DNA from: Actinomycetota bacterium
Lineage (GTDB): Bacteria > Actinomycetota > Actinomycetes > Propionibacteriales > Propionibacteriaceae
Assembly: GCA_020161015.1 (NCBI GenBank)
Contig: JAIUOT010000056.1
Coordinates: 1 to 64,000 of the forward strand
Reading direction: 5' to 3'
DNA length: 64,000 bases
The translations under genes and the position numbers were made by a program. Under the pieces are notes generated by a model. It did no database searches and was not told the origin of the DNA. It worked only from the letters and a program-made list of their open reading frames with translations. Numbering within the stretch: position 1 is the first letter of the stretch; each line of letters starts with the position of its first letter. Shown piece after piece: positions 47,925 to 56,267 of the stretch.

Positions 47925-49406
47925 ATGACCACATTCAGCGCCTATCTCGATGCACTTGCCGACCAGTCGGCAGCACGACGCCCTGCGGGCCAGCATCGCC
48001 TGGTCTCGCAGCGCGTCCAGCGAATCCTGCTCGGCGTCGGCGACGCCGTCGTGATCGCCATCGCCACCGTCTTCGCCGTGCTCGCCCGGAGCCTCGTGCC
48101 CCTGGACGGGCCGGGGGACGACGACTTCACCACCGCGGTCCTGCTCGCCGCGCCGGCCATGGGGCTGCTGTGGCTCGTGCTGCTCAACTCCTTCGGCGCC
48201 TACAAGCTCCGCTACCAGCGCGCCGGTGACACCGAGTACCGCCGCGTCTTCCTCGCGTCCTTCACCACGGCCGGCCTGGTCGGCATCGGCAGCTACCTGC
48301 TCAAGGCGGAGTTCCCGCGCGGGCTGTTCGCGCTGCTCTTCACCGTCGGCACCGCTGGCCTCGTGCTGTCCCGCTTCGCCCGCCGCAAGGCCATGAACGC
48401 CCTCCACCGCCGCGGCGCCCTGCTGACACCGGTCGTCGTGGCCGGCGGCAGCGGGCACGTGGACGCCGTCGCCAAGGTCCTGCGTCGCGAGACCTGGCTC
48501 GGCTACCGGGTGGTGGGCGCCGTGACCAGCGATCGCAGCGACCGGACGCCGGGCGGTCTCCCCGTCCTGGGGTCGACCGCGGAGACCGTCGCGGTGATCG
48601 AGGAGCACAACATCGCCACCGTCATCTTCGCCGAGGGCTCCTTCGCCACGCCGGCGGACTTCCGCCGGACGGCGTGGGAGCTGGAGGAGCACGAGATCCA
48701 CATGATCGTCGTGCCGGCCCTCACCGAGGTCAGCTCGCAGCGGGTGGACGTCCGGCCGGTCGCCGGCCTGCCGCTGGTGGACGTCGACCGCCCGCAGGCT
48801 GTCGAGGCCGCCCGGTGGGTCAAGCGGACCTTCGACGTGCTCGGTTCGGCGGTCCTGCTGCTCCTCGCCGCCCCCGTGATGGGCCTGGTCGCCCTGGCCA
48901 TCAGGCTCGAGGACGGGGGGCCCATCATGTTCCGCCAGCCGCGGGTCGGCCTGCGCGGCGAGGTGTTCGAGTGCTTGAAGTTCCGCAGCATGTGCGTGGA
49001 CGCCGAGGAGCGGCTGGCCGCCCTCGTGGCCCAGAACGAGGGCGCAGGGCCGCTGTTCAAGATGACCCAGGACCCGCGCATCACCCGCGTCGGGCGGTTC
49101 ATCCGACGCTTCTCGCTCGACGAGCTGCCCCAGCTGTGGAACGCGTTCCGTGGCGACATGAGCCTCGTCGGCCCGCGTCCCGCGCTGCCCAAGGAGGTCG
49201 CCGAGTACGATTCGGACGCCCGTCGCCGGCTGGACGTTCGTCCCGGCCTGACCGGGCTGTGGCAGGTCTCCGGGCGGTCGAACCTCTCCTGGGAGGAGAC
49301 GGTCCGGCTCGACCTCTACTACGTCGACAACTGGTCGATGGTGCAGGACCTGATGATCCTCGCCAAGACCGCCAAGGCCGTCGTCGGATCCTCCGGCGCC
49401 TACTGA
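47925..49406 (+). CDS. Polyprenyl glycosylphosphotransferase (WbaP/CpsE type), copy 1
   Basis: A 493-residue membrane enzyme that starts polysaccharide assembly by moving a sugar-1-phosphate from a nucleotide sugar to undecaprenyl phosphate. Four to five N-terminal helices lead to a nucleotide-binding-like region (LLTPVVVAGGSGHVDAVAKV), then a fifth helix and the PF02397 catalytic domain from about residue 300: KRTFDVLGSAVLLLL, PIMFRQPRVGLRG, FECLKFRSM, DELPQLWNAFRGDMSLVGPR and RPGLTGLWQVSGRSN. It is strikingly similar to 50721-52196. The start ATGACCACATTCAGC matches that of the paralogue. The acyltransferase gene follows by 10 bases. Confidence 0.92.
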   Translation: MTTFSAYLDALADQSAARRPAGQHRLVSQRVQRILLGVGDAVVIAIATVFAVLARSLVPLDGPGDDDFTTAVLLAAPAMGLLWLVLLNSFGAYKLRYQRAGDTEYRRVFLASFTTAGLVGIGSYLLKAEFPRGLFALLFTVGTAGLVLSRFARRKAMNALHRRGALLTPVVVAGGSGHVDAVAKVLRRETWLGYRVVGAVTSDRSDRTPGGLPVLGSTAETVAVIEEHNIATVIFAEGSFATPADFRRTAWELEEHEIHMIVVPALTEVSSQRVDVRPVAGLPLVDVDRPQAVEAARWVKRTFDVLGSAVLLLLAAPVMGLVALAIRLEDGGPIMFRQPRVGLRGEVFECLKFRSMCVDAEERLAALVAQNEGAGPLFKMTQDPRITRVGRFIRRFSLDELPQLWNAFRGDMSLVGPRPALPKEVAEYDSDARRRLDVRPGLTGLWQVSGRSNLSWEETVRLDLYYVDNWSMVQDLMILAKTAKAVVGSSGAY

Positions 49407-49416
49407 ACGGGACCGC

Positions 49417-50481
49417 GTGACCACCACCCCCGTCCACGCGACCACGACCGCGTCCCCGCCCCGGCTGGCCTACATCGACCAGCTGAGGGTGGTGGCCGCC
49501 CTCGCCGTGGTGATGATCCACGTGTCGGCCATGCACTGGGGCGACACGCCGCCGGCGTCCGCCGACTGGCAGGCGATGAACGTCTACGCCGCCGTCAGCC
49601 GGTGGTGCGTGCCGGTGTTCTTCATGATCTCCGGCTCGCTGTTCCTCGCCCCCGGGCGGACGGACACGCCGGCGAAGACCTGGCGACGCCACATCCCGAA
49701 GCTGCTGGTGATGTACCTCGCCTGGAGCGCCGCCTACACCGTGCTGAGCGCCGTCTTCCAGCGCACCGCCGACCCGGTCTTCCTGCTCACCCACCTGTGG
49801 GACGGCTACTACCACCTCTGGTACCTGCTGGCCCTCGCCGGAGTGTACGCGCTCATCCCGCTGCTCCAGCGGGTGGTCGCCGACGATGCCCTCGCGCGGT
49901 ACTTCGTGCTGCTCACCGGGGTCGCCAGCCTCGCGGTTCCCACGCTGGCGCTGGTCCCGGTGGCCGGTGACCTGACCGCAGATCTCGTGCAGCGGGTCGG
50001 GCCGTTCCTCGCCGCGGGTTTCCCGTTCTACTTCGTGCTCGGGCACCTGCTGCACGAGCACGGCGACCGGCTCTCGCCACGCACCCGTGCGCTGGTCTAC
50101 GCCGGCGGTGGCCTGGGGGTGGCGGTGACGGTGGGCGGCACGGCGTGGGCCTCGGTGGCCCGGGGGACGCAGGTCGGCGAGTTCTACGGCTACCTCACCC
50201 TGGGCGTCGCCCTCGCCGCGGCGGCGGTCTTCCTCGCCGTCCGCACCCGGGCCGGCGGAGCGGTCACCGGACCACGGCTCGCCACGGTCGCCCGCTGGAC
50301 CCTGCCGATCTACCTCGTCCATCCCGCATTCGTGCGGATCTTCCAGGAGCTCGACCTCACCCCGCGGCTGCTGCCGAGCGTGGTCGGCGTCCCGCTGGTG
50401 TGGCTGGCCGTGCTCGCCCTCAGCGTGGCGACGAGCGCGGTGCTCGTCCGCATCCCCGTGGTGAATTCCTGGCTGGTCTGA
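49417..50481 (+). CDS. Acyltransferase family 3 membrane protein (OafA-like)
   Basis: A 354-residue integral membrane protein with about ten helices. RLAYIDQLRVVAALAVVMIH near the N-terminus holds the conserved R-X10-H type motif of acyltransferase-3 proteins. SRWCVPVFFMISGSLFL, HLWYLLALAGVYALIPLL and LPIYLVHPAFVR are further family landmarks. These proteins transfer acetyl or other acyl groups to sugars across the membrane. The GTG start at 49417 lies 10 bases after the glycosylphosphotransferase stop, so co-transcription is likely. Confidence 0.88.
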   Translation: MTTTPVHATTTASPPRLAYIDQLRVVAALAVVMIHVSAMHWGDTPPASADWQAMNVYAAVSRWCVPVFFMISGSLFLAPGRTDTPAKTWRRHIPKLLVMYLAWSAAYTVLSAVFQRTADPVFLLTHLWDGYYHLWYLLALAGVYALIPLLQRVVADDALARYFVLLTGVASLAVPTLALVPVAGDLTADLVQRVGPFLAAGFPFYFVLGHLLHEHGDRLSPRTRALVYAGGGLGVAVTVGGTAWASVARGTQVGEFYGYLTLGVALAAAAVFLAVRTRAGGAVTGPRLATVARWTLPIYLVHPAFVRIFQELDLTPRLLPSVVGVPLVWLAVLALSVATSAVLVRIPVVNSWLV

Positions 50482-50628
50482 GCCGGCCGGCGACCCGTCC
50501 GCGACGAGGGCGGACGCCCGAAGACACCCCGGACGCCTGATACCTGCTTTGCGTAGATCTGCCCAACCTGCCTGCACGCATTCCCCACGCCTTGGCAGGC
50601 CCGGAGGAGGTCTGGCAGACTCTGTACC

Positions 50629-50669
50629 GATCGACGGACCGCTTGGGGGAGTAGGCGTCGATCCGGTCC
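50629..50669 (+). promoter_or_regulatory. Leader with interleaved inverted repeats (possible pseudoknot)
   Basis: GATCGACG (50629-50636) pairs with CGTCGATC (50656-50663), while GGACCG (50636-50641) pairs with CGGTCC (50664-50669). The order left-left-right-right is that of an H-type pseudoknot, sharing one base. It lies 52 bases before the ATG at 50721. Chance cannot be excluded at this GC content. Confidence 0.3.
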
Positions 50670-50673
50670 ATCC

Positions 50674-50695
50674 GGGGGGGTTGGGCCGTCGGGGG
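50674..50695 (+). other. Canonical G-quadruplex motif in the leader of copy 2
   Basis: A run of seven G, then TT, GGG, CCGTC and GGGGG satisfies the four-tract G3 pattern with loops of 1, 2 and 5 bases on the coding strand. It lies 25 bases before the ATG at 50721, with a further G6 run (50712-50717) at the ribosome-binding position. Confidence 0.4.
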
Positions 50696-50720
50696 TTTTC
50701 TGGTCTGAGCCGGGGGGATC

Positions 50721-52196
50721 ATGACCACTTTCAGCACATATCTCGACGCACTCACCAGCCACGCGGGCACCGACCGTCGTGCCCGCAAGCACTGGCTGCT
50801 GACGAAGGCCGCGCAGCACACGTTCCTGCTTCTCAGCGACCTCGTCGTCCTGTCCGTCTCGATGCTCGTCGCCACCTACGCGCGGGTCCTGCTGCCGTTC
50901 GACGGTGGCGAGGAGTCGGCACACGTGATGGCGACCACCGCGCCGCTGGTCGCAGCAGGCTGGCTGGCGATGATCTACGCGTTCGGCGGCTACCAGTTGC
51001 GCCACCAGCGGGCCGGGGCCACCGAGTACAAGCGCGTGGTGATGGCGTCCTTCACCATGGCGGGCCTCGTCGGCATCGGCAGCTACCTGCTCAAGGCGGA
51101 GTTCCCGCGCGGCCTGTACGTCCTGCTGTTCACCGTCGGCACGGCCGGGCTGGTGCTCACCCGGTTCACCCGCCGCAAGGTGATGGCCACCGTCCACCGC
51201 CAGGGCGTGCTGCTCACCCCGATCATCGTGGCGGGAGAGAGCGGCCACGTGGACGCCATCGCCAAGGTGCTGCGCAGGGAGACCTGGCTCGGCTACCGGG
51301 TCGTCGGCGCCGTCACCCGTGACCGCGTCGACCACACCACCGCCGGCCTGCCCGTCCTGGGCTCGGTCGCGGACACCGTGGAGGTGATCGAGGAGCACGA
51401 CATCGCCACCGTCATCTTCGCCGAGGGTTCCTTCGCCTCGCCGGCGGACTTCCGCCGCATGGCGTGGGAGCTGGAGGAGAAGGCCGTCCACATGATCGTG
51501 GTGCCCGCGCTGACCGACGTCAGCGCGCAGCGCCTGGACGTCCGGCCGGTGGCCGGCCTGCCGCTGGTGGACGTGGACCGTCCCCAGGCGATCGAGGCGG
51601 CCCGGTGGATCAAGCGCCTGTTCGACGTGGTCGGCTCGGCGCTGCTGCTGCTGCTGGCCTCACCGGTCATGGGACTGGTGGCGCTGGCGATCAAGCTCGA
51701 GGACCGGGGACCGGTGATGTTCCGGCAGACCCGGGTCGGGCGCAAGGGGCAGGTGTTCGAGTGCCTGAAGTTCCGGAGCATGAGCGTGGACGCCGAGGCA
51801 CGCCTCGCCGCGCTCATGGCGAAGAACGAGGGCGCCGGACCGCTGTTCAAGATGACCAACGACCCCCGCATCACCAGGGTCGGCCGGTTCATCCGACGCT
51901 TCTCGCTCGACGAGCTGCCCCAACTGTGGAACGCCCTCCGCGGCGACATGAGCCTGGTAGGACCCCGCCCGGCGCTGCCCACGGAGGTCGCTCAGTACGA
52001 CTCCGACACCCGACGACGACTCGACGTACGACCCGGCCTGACCGGGCTGTGGCAGGTCTCAGGACGCTCCAACCTCTCCTGGGACGACACGGTCCGCCTC
52101 GACCTGTACTACGTCGACAACTGGTCGATGGTCCAGGACCTGATGATCCTGGCCAAGACCGCGAAGGCCGTCGTCGGCTCTGCGGGCGCCTACTGA
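50721..52196 (+). CDS. Polyprenyl glycosylphosphotransferase (WbaP/CpsE type), copy 2
   Basis: A 491-residue near-copy of 47925-49406: same length, same N-terminal MTTFS-YLDAL, same helices, and by eye about three quarters of positions identical, most of all in the catalytic domain (FECLKFRSMSVDAE, DELPQLWNALRGDMSLVGPR, RPGLTGLWQVSGRSN). Differences concentrate in the first 100 residues, between the first helices. Duplication with later divergence explains this; a different sugar donor or regulation is possible. The ribosome site is a G6 run four bases before the ATG rather than a normal AGGAG. It is followed by a hairpin pair and converges with an acyltransferase gene. Confidence 0.92.
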   Translation: MTTFSTYLDALTSHAGTDRRARKHWLLTKAAQHTFLLLSDLVVLSVSMLVATYARVLLPFDGGEESAHVMATTAPLVAAGWLAMIYAFGGYQLRHQRAGATEYKRVVMASFTMAGLVGIGSYLLKAEFPRGLYVLLFTVGTAGLVLTRFTRRKVMATVHRQGVLLTPIIVAGESGHVDAIAKVLRRETWLGYRVVGAVTRDRVDHTTAGLPVLGSVADTVEVIEEHDIATVIFAEGSFASPADFRRMAWELEEKAVHMIVVPALTDVSAQRLDVRPVAGLPLVDVDRPQAIEAARWIKRLFDVVGSALLLLLASPVMGLVALAIKLEDRGPVMFRQTRVGRKGQVFECLKFRSMSVDAEARLAALMAKNEGAGPLFKMTNDPRITRVGRFIRRFSLDELPQLWNALRGDMSLVGPRPALPTEVAQYDSDTRRRLDVRPGLTGLWQVSGRSNLSWDDTVRLDLYYVDNWSMVQDLMILAKTAKAVVGSAGAY

Positions 52197-52200
52197 GCAC

Positions 52201-52238
52201 CCGGTGGCGTCGGCGCGAATCCCCCCCGGCGCCACCGG
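52201..52238. terminator. Hairpin after glycosylphosphotransferase copy 2
   Basis: CCGGTGGCG and CGCCACCGG form a 9-bp stem around a 20-base loop, five bases past the stop at 52196. Confidence 0.5.
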
Positions 52239-52250
52239 ACGTCTCGCGAC

Positions 52251-52281
52251 GACCGGCACGGCTCAGCCCGCCGTGCCGGTC
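52251..52281. terminator. Second hairpin at the convergent gene ends
   Basis: GACCGGCACGG and CCGTGCCGGTC form a perfect 11-bp stem with a 9-base loop. It overlaps the last codons and stop of the minus-strand acyltransferase gene (52263) and could stop transcripts from both sides. Confidence 0.6.
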
Positions 52282-52985
52282 CCCTCGCGCGGGTCCCGCG
52301 ACTTGAGCAGTCGCGCCGGCACGCCGCCGTAGATCCCGTTCGCCGGGTAGGCGCCGGCCGTCAGTACGGCCCCGGCCGCCACGATCGACCCGTCGCCCAG
52401 GGTGACCCCGTCGAGCACGGTGGCCTTCGAACCGATCCAGCACCCGCGGCCGATCCGGATGCCCTGGTGGCTCACGCCCTGGTCGCGGATCGGCACGTCC
52501 GGGTCGTCGTAGTTGTGGCCCTCCGAATGCATCGAGACGAAGTTGCCGATGATCGTGTCGTCGCCGATGGTGATGCCGCCCGCCGCGCCGTAGAGGCAGT
52601 CCGTGCCGAGCCCGACGTTGTCGCCGGCGGTGAAGCCGACACCGAGGAAGCGGAGGTTGCCGATGCACTCGATGCGGCTGTTCCGGCCCAGGGAGGTGCC
52701 CGCACCCAGCGTCACCCCCTTGTCCGACATCGCGTCCACGCGGCTGTGGTCGCCCAGGGTGACGCCGGGGCCGCACCGCAGCAGGTGACGGGCCCGCAGG
52801 CCCACCCCGCGTCCGACGAACGGGCGGTTGGCGTGCAGCGGGAACCGGTAGAACCCGCGCAGCTTCATCATCGCCCGCTCCAGCGTCACGACGCCGAGGT
52901 AGCGGGCGTCGATGCGCGGGTCGATCTCGTAGGAGCGTCCCTTCAACCGGGACACCAGCCGGCTCAGCAGTGCGCTTGCGTCCAT
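52263..52985 (-). CDS. Hexapeptide-repeat acyltransferase (WbbJ-like)
   Basis: A 240-residue left-handed beta-helix protein. Repeats include VTLGDHSRVDAMSDKGVTLG, RIECIGNLRFLGVGF, ITIGDDTIIGNFVSMHSEGH, IRIGRGCWIGSKATVLDG and VTLGDGSIVAAGAVL, ending YGGVPARLLKSR. SEGHNYDDPDVPI carries the catalytic His and the loop seen in WbbJ/LacA-type acetyltransferases. It likely O-acetylates a surface glycan. The ATG at 52985 has GGAGGAG four bases upstream. It stands alone between convergent and upstream neighbours. Confidence 0.82.
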   Translation of the reverse strand: MDASALLSRLVSRLKGRSYEIDPRIDARYLGVVTLERAMMKLRGFYRFPLHANRPFVGRGVGLRARHLLRCGPGVTLGDHSRVDAMSDKGVTLGAGTSLGRNSRIECIGNLRFLGVGFTAGDNVGLGTDCLYGAAGGITIGDDTIIGNFVSMHSEGHNYDDPDVPIRDQGVSHQGIRIGRGCWIGSKATVLDGVTLGDGSIVAAGAVLTAGAYPANGIYGGVPARLLKSRDPREGTGTAG

Positions 52986-53089
52986 CGGGCTCCTCCGGGC
53001 GGTCGGGTCCAGACGTCGGCGGGGCACCGCCGTGCTGCCACGCTAGCGAGAAGCCCCCGCCGCCGCCAGACCGCGTCGGGCCCGGCGCC

Positions 53090-54961
53090 TCAGGGCCGGC
53101 GCAGGGTGACGTCGAGCAGGACGTCCTGGCTCAGCGGCGTCGCCAGCGTGACGCGGTCGCCGGCAACCGTGGTGGGCAGCACCTCCCCGCTGTTGCGCAG
53201 CCACGCGGTGGACGCGACGACCGTCCAGCCCTTCGGGACCTGGACCGACACCGACAGGCCGGTGTCGACCAGGTCCGCCTGGCGCGCGACGACGAGGCGG
53301 TAGTGCCACGCGCCGGTCGCGTCCGGCACGGGCACGGAGAGCCCGGGCACGGGGGCCGCGGCTCCCGCGCGCACCGCGTGCGGCACGTGGGACCGCAGGT
53401 CGGTGGTGACGTGCTCGCCGAGACCGACGTCGAGCGAACGGGCGAAGGTCGGCAGTCCGGTGGCGTCGGTGAGCGACTCGTCGACGGCTCCCCCGGTCCG
53501 GGTGGTGCCGGCGGCGCGGTGCACGCGCACGTAGTTGGAGAACTGCGTGTTGAACCGCCCGAGCACGTTGCGGGCGCTCTTGCGGTAGTCGAGGGTCAAC
53601 CGGGTGTCGGCGCTGCCGTCGTCGTTCAGGGTCACCGCGTAGTCGAGCGCCTTGGCGACGTCCAGGTTCCCCTTCGCCGGCGGTGCGATGACCGCGTTGC
53701 TCACGGCCAGCAGGTCGGTGGTGTCCGCGGGCGGGTTCAGGGCGCCGGACCAGCCCGCCGCGACCAGGTCGGCCTGGGCGTCCGGATCGGTCACGTAGAG
53801 CTGGATGTGCTTGTCGTTCGCCGAGGACGCGAGCGACTCCATCGTCGGCAGGAACTCGTCGTCGCCGAGGCGGAGCAGCCGCTCCATCACCGTCCGGGCC
53901 AGCGAGACGACGGCGGTCTTCTTGCCGTCCAGCCCCTGCCCGCTGAGCTCGACCTGCACCACGTAGTTGAGCCGCTCGATCAGGTTCTCCGAGGTGAAGG
54001 CCGTGTCCGACTCCGGCACGCGGATCGGCCCGAAGACCTTCAGCAGGTCACGGATGGTCGGCAGGTCGATCGCGATGATGCCGTCCACCTGCGGCTGGTC
54101 CATGCTGCCCCACAGCCTCAGCATCACGTCCGCGCTGGTCGGGAAGTCCATCCACCAGCCGGCGGCGCGGAAGAACAGGTGGCGCGAGTTCACCTGACGC
54201 CCGTCCGGGATCGGCAGGTTCAGGGTGTCGTTGGGCAGGGTGTAGATGTCGGCGAACGTGTCCAGGCGCAGGCCGTCCGGGCCGATCTCGACGAGGCCGT
54301 AGGTGCCGGGCAGGCCGCCGGTCGGACGCAGCTGGGCGTTGTTCTGGGCCAGCAGGATGAACCGGTGCTGGCCGGAGTAGAGGTAGCGCTCCAGGCCGAG
54401 CAGCGCGTCGCTGCGGGCCAGCAGCGGACGCAGCGGCGCGAGCCGGTCGCGCGCGTCGGTGACCGCTTCCGCCAGCGGCCCCACCAGGCCGTCCGCGGAC
54501 AGCCGGTCGTACCGGTCGGCGACCACCGTGAGCGAGGTGAGGCTGGCGTCCAGGCGCGGGCGCGCGAGCGTCAGCAGGCGTCCGAGCCGGTCGGGACCGG
54601 TGACCGCGGAGGCCTCGTCGAGCAGCCGGACGCCCTCGGCGCCGGCCGTCGAGCCCTCGACGCCGATGGTCGCGAGGTCGTCGGCGGCGTCGAGCTGGTC
54701 ACCCAGCCACCAGGTGCCACGCAGCCAGGACGGCCCGAGCAGGTCACGCGCCCGGGAGAACTCGTCCCTGGCCTTGTCGAAGCCCGCCAGGGCGGCGGCG
54801 GTGTCCCCACCCTCCAGGCTCTTCAGGGCGGCCGAGGCGTCGGCCTTGCCGGCCCGCGCGAGCGCCTCGAAGTCCTTCGCCTGCCGGTAGCCCCACCAGC
54901 CGACCGCGATGACGGCCACCACGACGACGGCAGCCACGATCCACCAGGCCGCGCGCTTCAC
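53090..54961 (-). CDS. DUF4012 domain protein, membrane-anchored
   Basis: A 623-residue protein with one N-terminal helix (WWIVAAVVVVAVIAVGWWGY) and a large extracytoplasmic body. FILLAQNNAQLRPTGGLPGTYGLVEI is the DUF4012 signature, followed by FFRAAGWWMDFPTSADVMLRLW and VDGIIAIDLPTIRDLLKVFG. DUF4012 proteins occur in actinobacterial polysaccharide loci; their function is unknown. The GTG at 54961 places the helix right at the N-terminus; the sequence upstream is non-coding and holds the divergent promoter of the next gene. Confidence 0.85.
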   Translation of the reverse strand: MKRAAWWIVAAVVVVAVIAVGWWGYRQAKDFEALARAGKADASAALKSLEGGDTAAALAGFDKARDEFSRARDLLGPSWLRGTWWLGDQLDAADDLATIGVEGSTAGAEGVRLLDEASAVTGPDRLGRLLTLARPRLDASLTSLTVVADRYDRLSADGLVGPLAEAVTDARDRLAPLRPLLARSDALLGLERYLYSGQHRFILLAQNNAQLRPTGGLPGTYGLVEIGPDGLRLDTFADIYTLPNDTLNLPIPDGRQVNSRHLFFRAAGWWMDFPTSADVMLRLWGSMDQPQVDGIIAIDLPTIRDLLKVFGPIRVPESDTAFTSENLIERLNYVVQVELSGQGLDGKKTAVVSLARTVMERLLRLGDDEFLPTMESLASSANDKHIQLYVTDPDAQADLVAAGWSGALNPPADTTDLLAVSNAVIAPPAKGNLDVAKALDYAVTLNDDGSADTRLTLDYRKSARNVLGRFNTQFSNYVRVHRAAGTTRTGGAVDESLTDATGLPTFARSLDVGLGEHVTTDLRSHVPHAVRAGAAAPVPGLSVPVPDATGAWHYRLVVARQADLVDTGLSVSVQVPKGWTVVASTAWLRNSGEVLPTTVAGDRVTLATPLSQDVLLDVTLRRP

Positions 54962-55064
54962 GCGGCAACGATAGCCGCCGGGGACGAACGGCCCCCCAAC
55001 GCCGGGCGGCCCGCCGGTGTACGCACGGCTTCGGACGCCGCGCCGGCGGCGCCGTCCGGCTCGG

Positions 55065-55070
55065 TAGCGT
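55065..55070 (+). promoter_or_regulatory. -10 box TAGCGT, likely leaderless promoter
   Basis: TAGCGT (TAnnnT) ends six bases before the ATG at 55077, with no Shine-Dalgarno sequence between. Confidence 0.35.
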
Positions 55071-55076
55071 TGGTGC

Positions 55077-56267
55077 ATGCCTCGAATCGCACCGTTCCCG
55101 GCCATCCGCTACGCCCCGGGCACCGACCTCCAGCTCGTGATCGCACCGCCGTACGACGTGCTGTCGGAGTCGGACGTGGCCGAGCTGGCCGCCCTCGACC
55201 CGCACAACATCGTGCACGTCGATGTGCCCACCGGCGGTGACGACCGCTACGACGTCGCCGCCCGGACGCTGTCGCAGTGGCTGGCCGACCGGGTCCTCGT
55301 GCGCGACGATGCACCGTCGCTCACCATCTACCGGATGGCGTTCACCGACGCCACGGGCGCGGCCCGCACCATCGTCGGCGTCCTCTGCGGCCTGGAGGTC
55401 GTCGACCTCGACGCCGGGGGCGTCCTGCCACACGAGCGCACCACCCCGAAGGCGGTGACCGACCGGCTCGACCTCACCCGCGCCACGGCCACCAACCTCT
55501 CTCCGGTGTGGGGGCTCTCGCTGGCCTCCGGCCTCACCGCTGCCCTCGCCGAGCCCGGCGAGCCGGTCGGCGAGATGGTGACCGAGGGTGTCGTGCACAC
55601 GGTGGAGCGCGTGAGCGACCCGGCGCGGATCGCCGCGATCACCGATGTCCTCGCTGCCGACGACGTGCTGATCGCCGACGGCCACCACCGCTACTCGATC
55701 TCGCGCACCTACCGCGACGAGGTACGCGCGGCCACGGGGCGTGACGACACCGACGCCGAGTTCACCCTCACGTTCGTCAACGAGCTCGTCGCCGACCAGC
55801 TGAGCATCGAGGCGATCCACCGGGTCTACACCGGCACCACGATCGAGCAACTGCGCGCCGACCTGGCCGGCTGCTTCGACCTGGAACCGGCCCCGGAACC
55901 GTCCCCGTCCCTGCTGGCCCGGATGGTCGACCTGGGGCGGCTCGTCCTGCTCGCTCCCGACGGGACCGCCGAGTGGCTGGTGCCCAGGCCGGGCGCGTTC
56001 GACGGCGTCCGCGCGCTGGACGGGGCCTACCTCGAGCACGCCCTCGCCGCCTCGACCGCGGAGGTGTCCTACCAGCACGGCCTGGACGAGATGGTCGCCC
56101 TCGTCGGCTCCGGCACGGTGGCCGCCGGGATCCTGATCCGGCCGACCTCGCTGGAGGAGATCCAGCGGACCGCACGCGAGGGGCTGCTGATGCCGCCGAA
56201 GTCGACCTTCTTCACGCCGAAGCTGCGCACCGGCCTGGTGGTGCGGCCGACGGCGCCGCTGCCCTGA
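55077..56267 (+). CDS. DUF1015 family protein
   Basis: A 396-residue soluble protein covering the full DUF1015 length. APFPAIRYAPG and VIAPPYDVLSESDVAEL at the N-terminus, RMAFTDATG, GVLPHERTTPKAVTDRL, LIADGHHRYSISRTYRDE and the end GLLMPPKSTFFTPKLRTGLV are all hallmark segments. The conserved His-His-Arg-Tyr and HERT motifs suggest an active site, but I know of no firmly established activity for the actinobacterial members. It stands alone: divergent from DUF4012 and ending back-to-back with the next gene. Confidence 0.9.
   Translation: MPRIAPFPAIRYAPGTDLQLVIAPPYDVLSESDVAELAALDPHNIVHVDVPTGGDDRYDVAARTLSQWLADRVLVRDDAPSLTIYRMAFTDATGAARTIVGVLCGLEVVDLDAGGVLPHERTTPKAVTDRLDLTRATATNLSPVWGLSLASGLTAALAEPGEPVGEMVTEGVVHTVERVSDPARIAAITDVLAADDVLIADGHHRYSISRTYRDEVRAATGRDDTDAEFTLTFVNELVADQLSIEAIHRVYTGTTIEQLRADLAGCFDLEPAPEPSPSLLARMVDLGRLVLLAPDGTAEWLVPRPGAFDGVRALDGAYLEHALAASTAEVSYQHGLDEMVALVGSGTVAAGILIRPTSLEEIQRTAREGLLMPPKSTFFTPKLRTGLVVRPTAPLP

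Noticed and set aside
47879-48229. Small frame starting before and overlapping the glycosylphosphotransferase start
   Set aside because: It runs out of frame into a well-supported gene and has shadow composition; a leader peptide is possible but unsupported.
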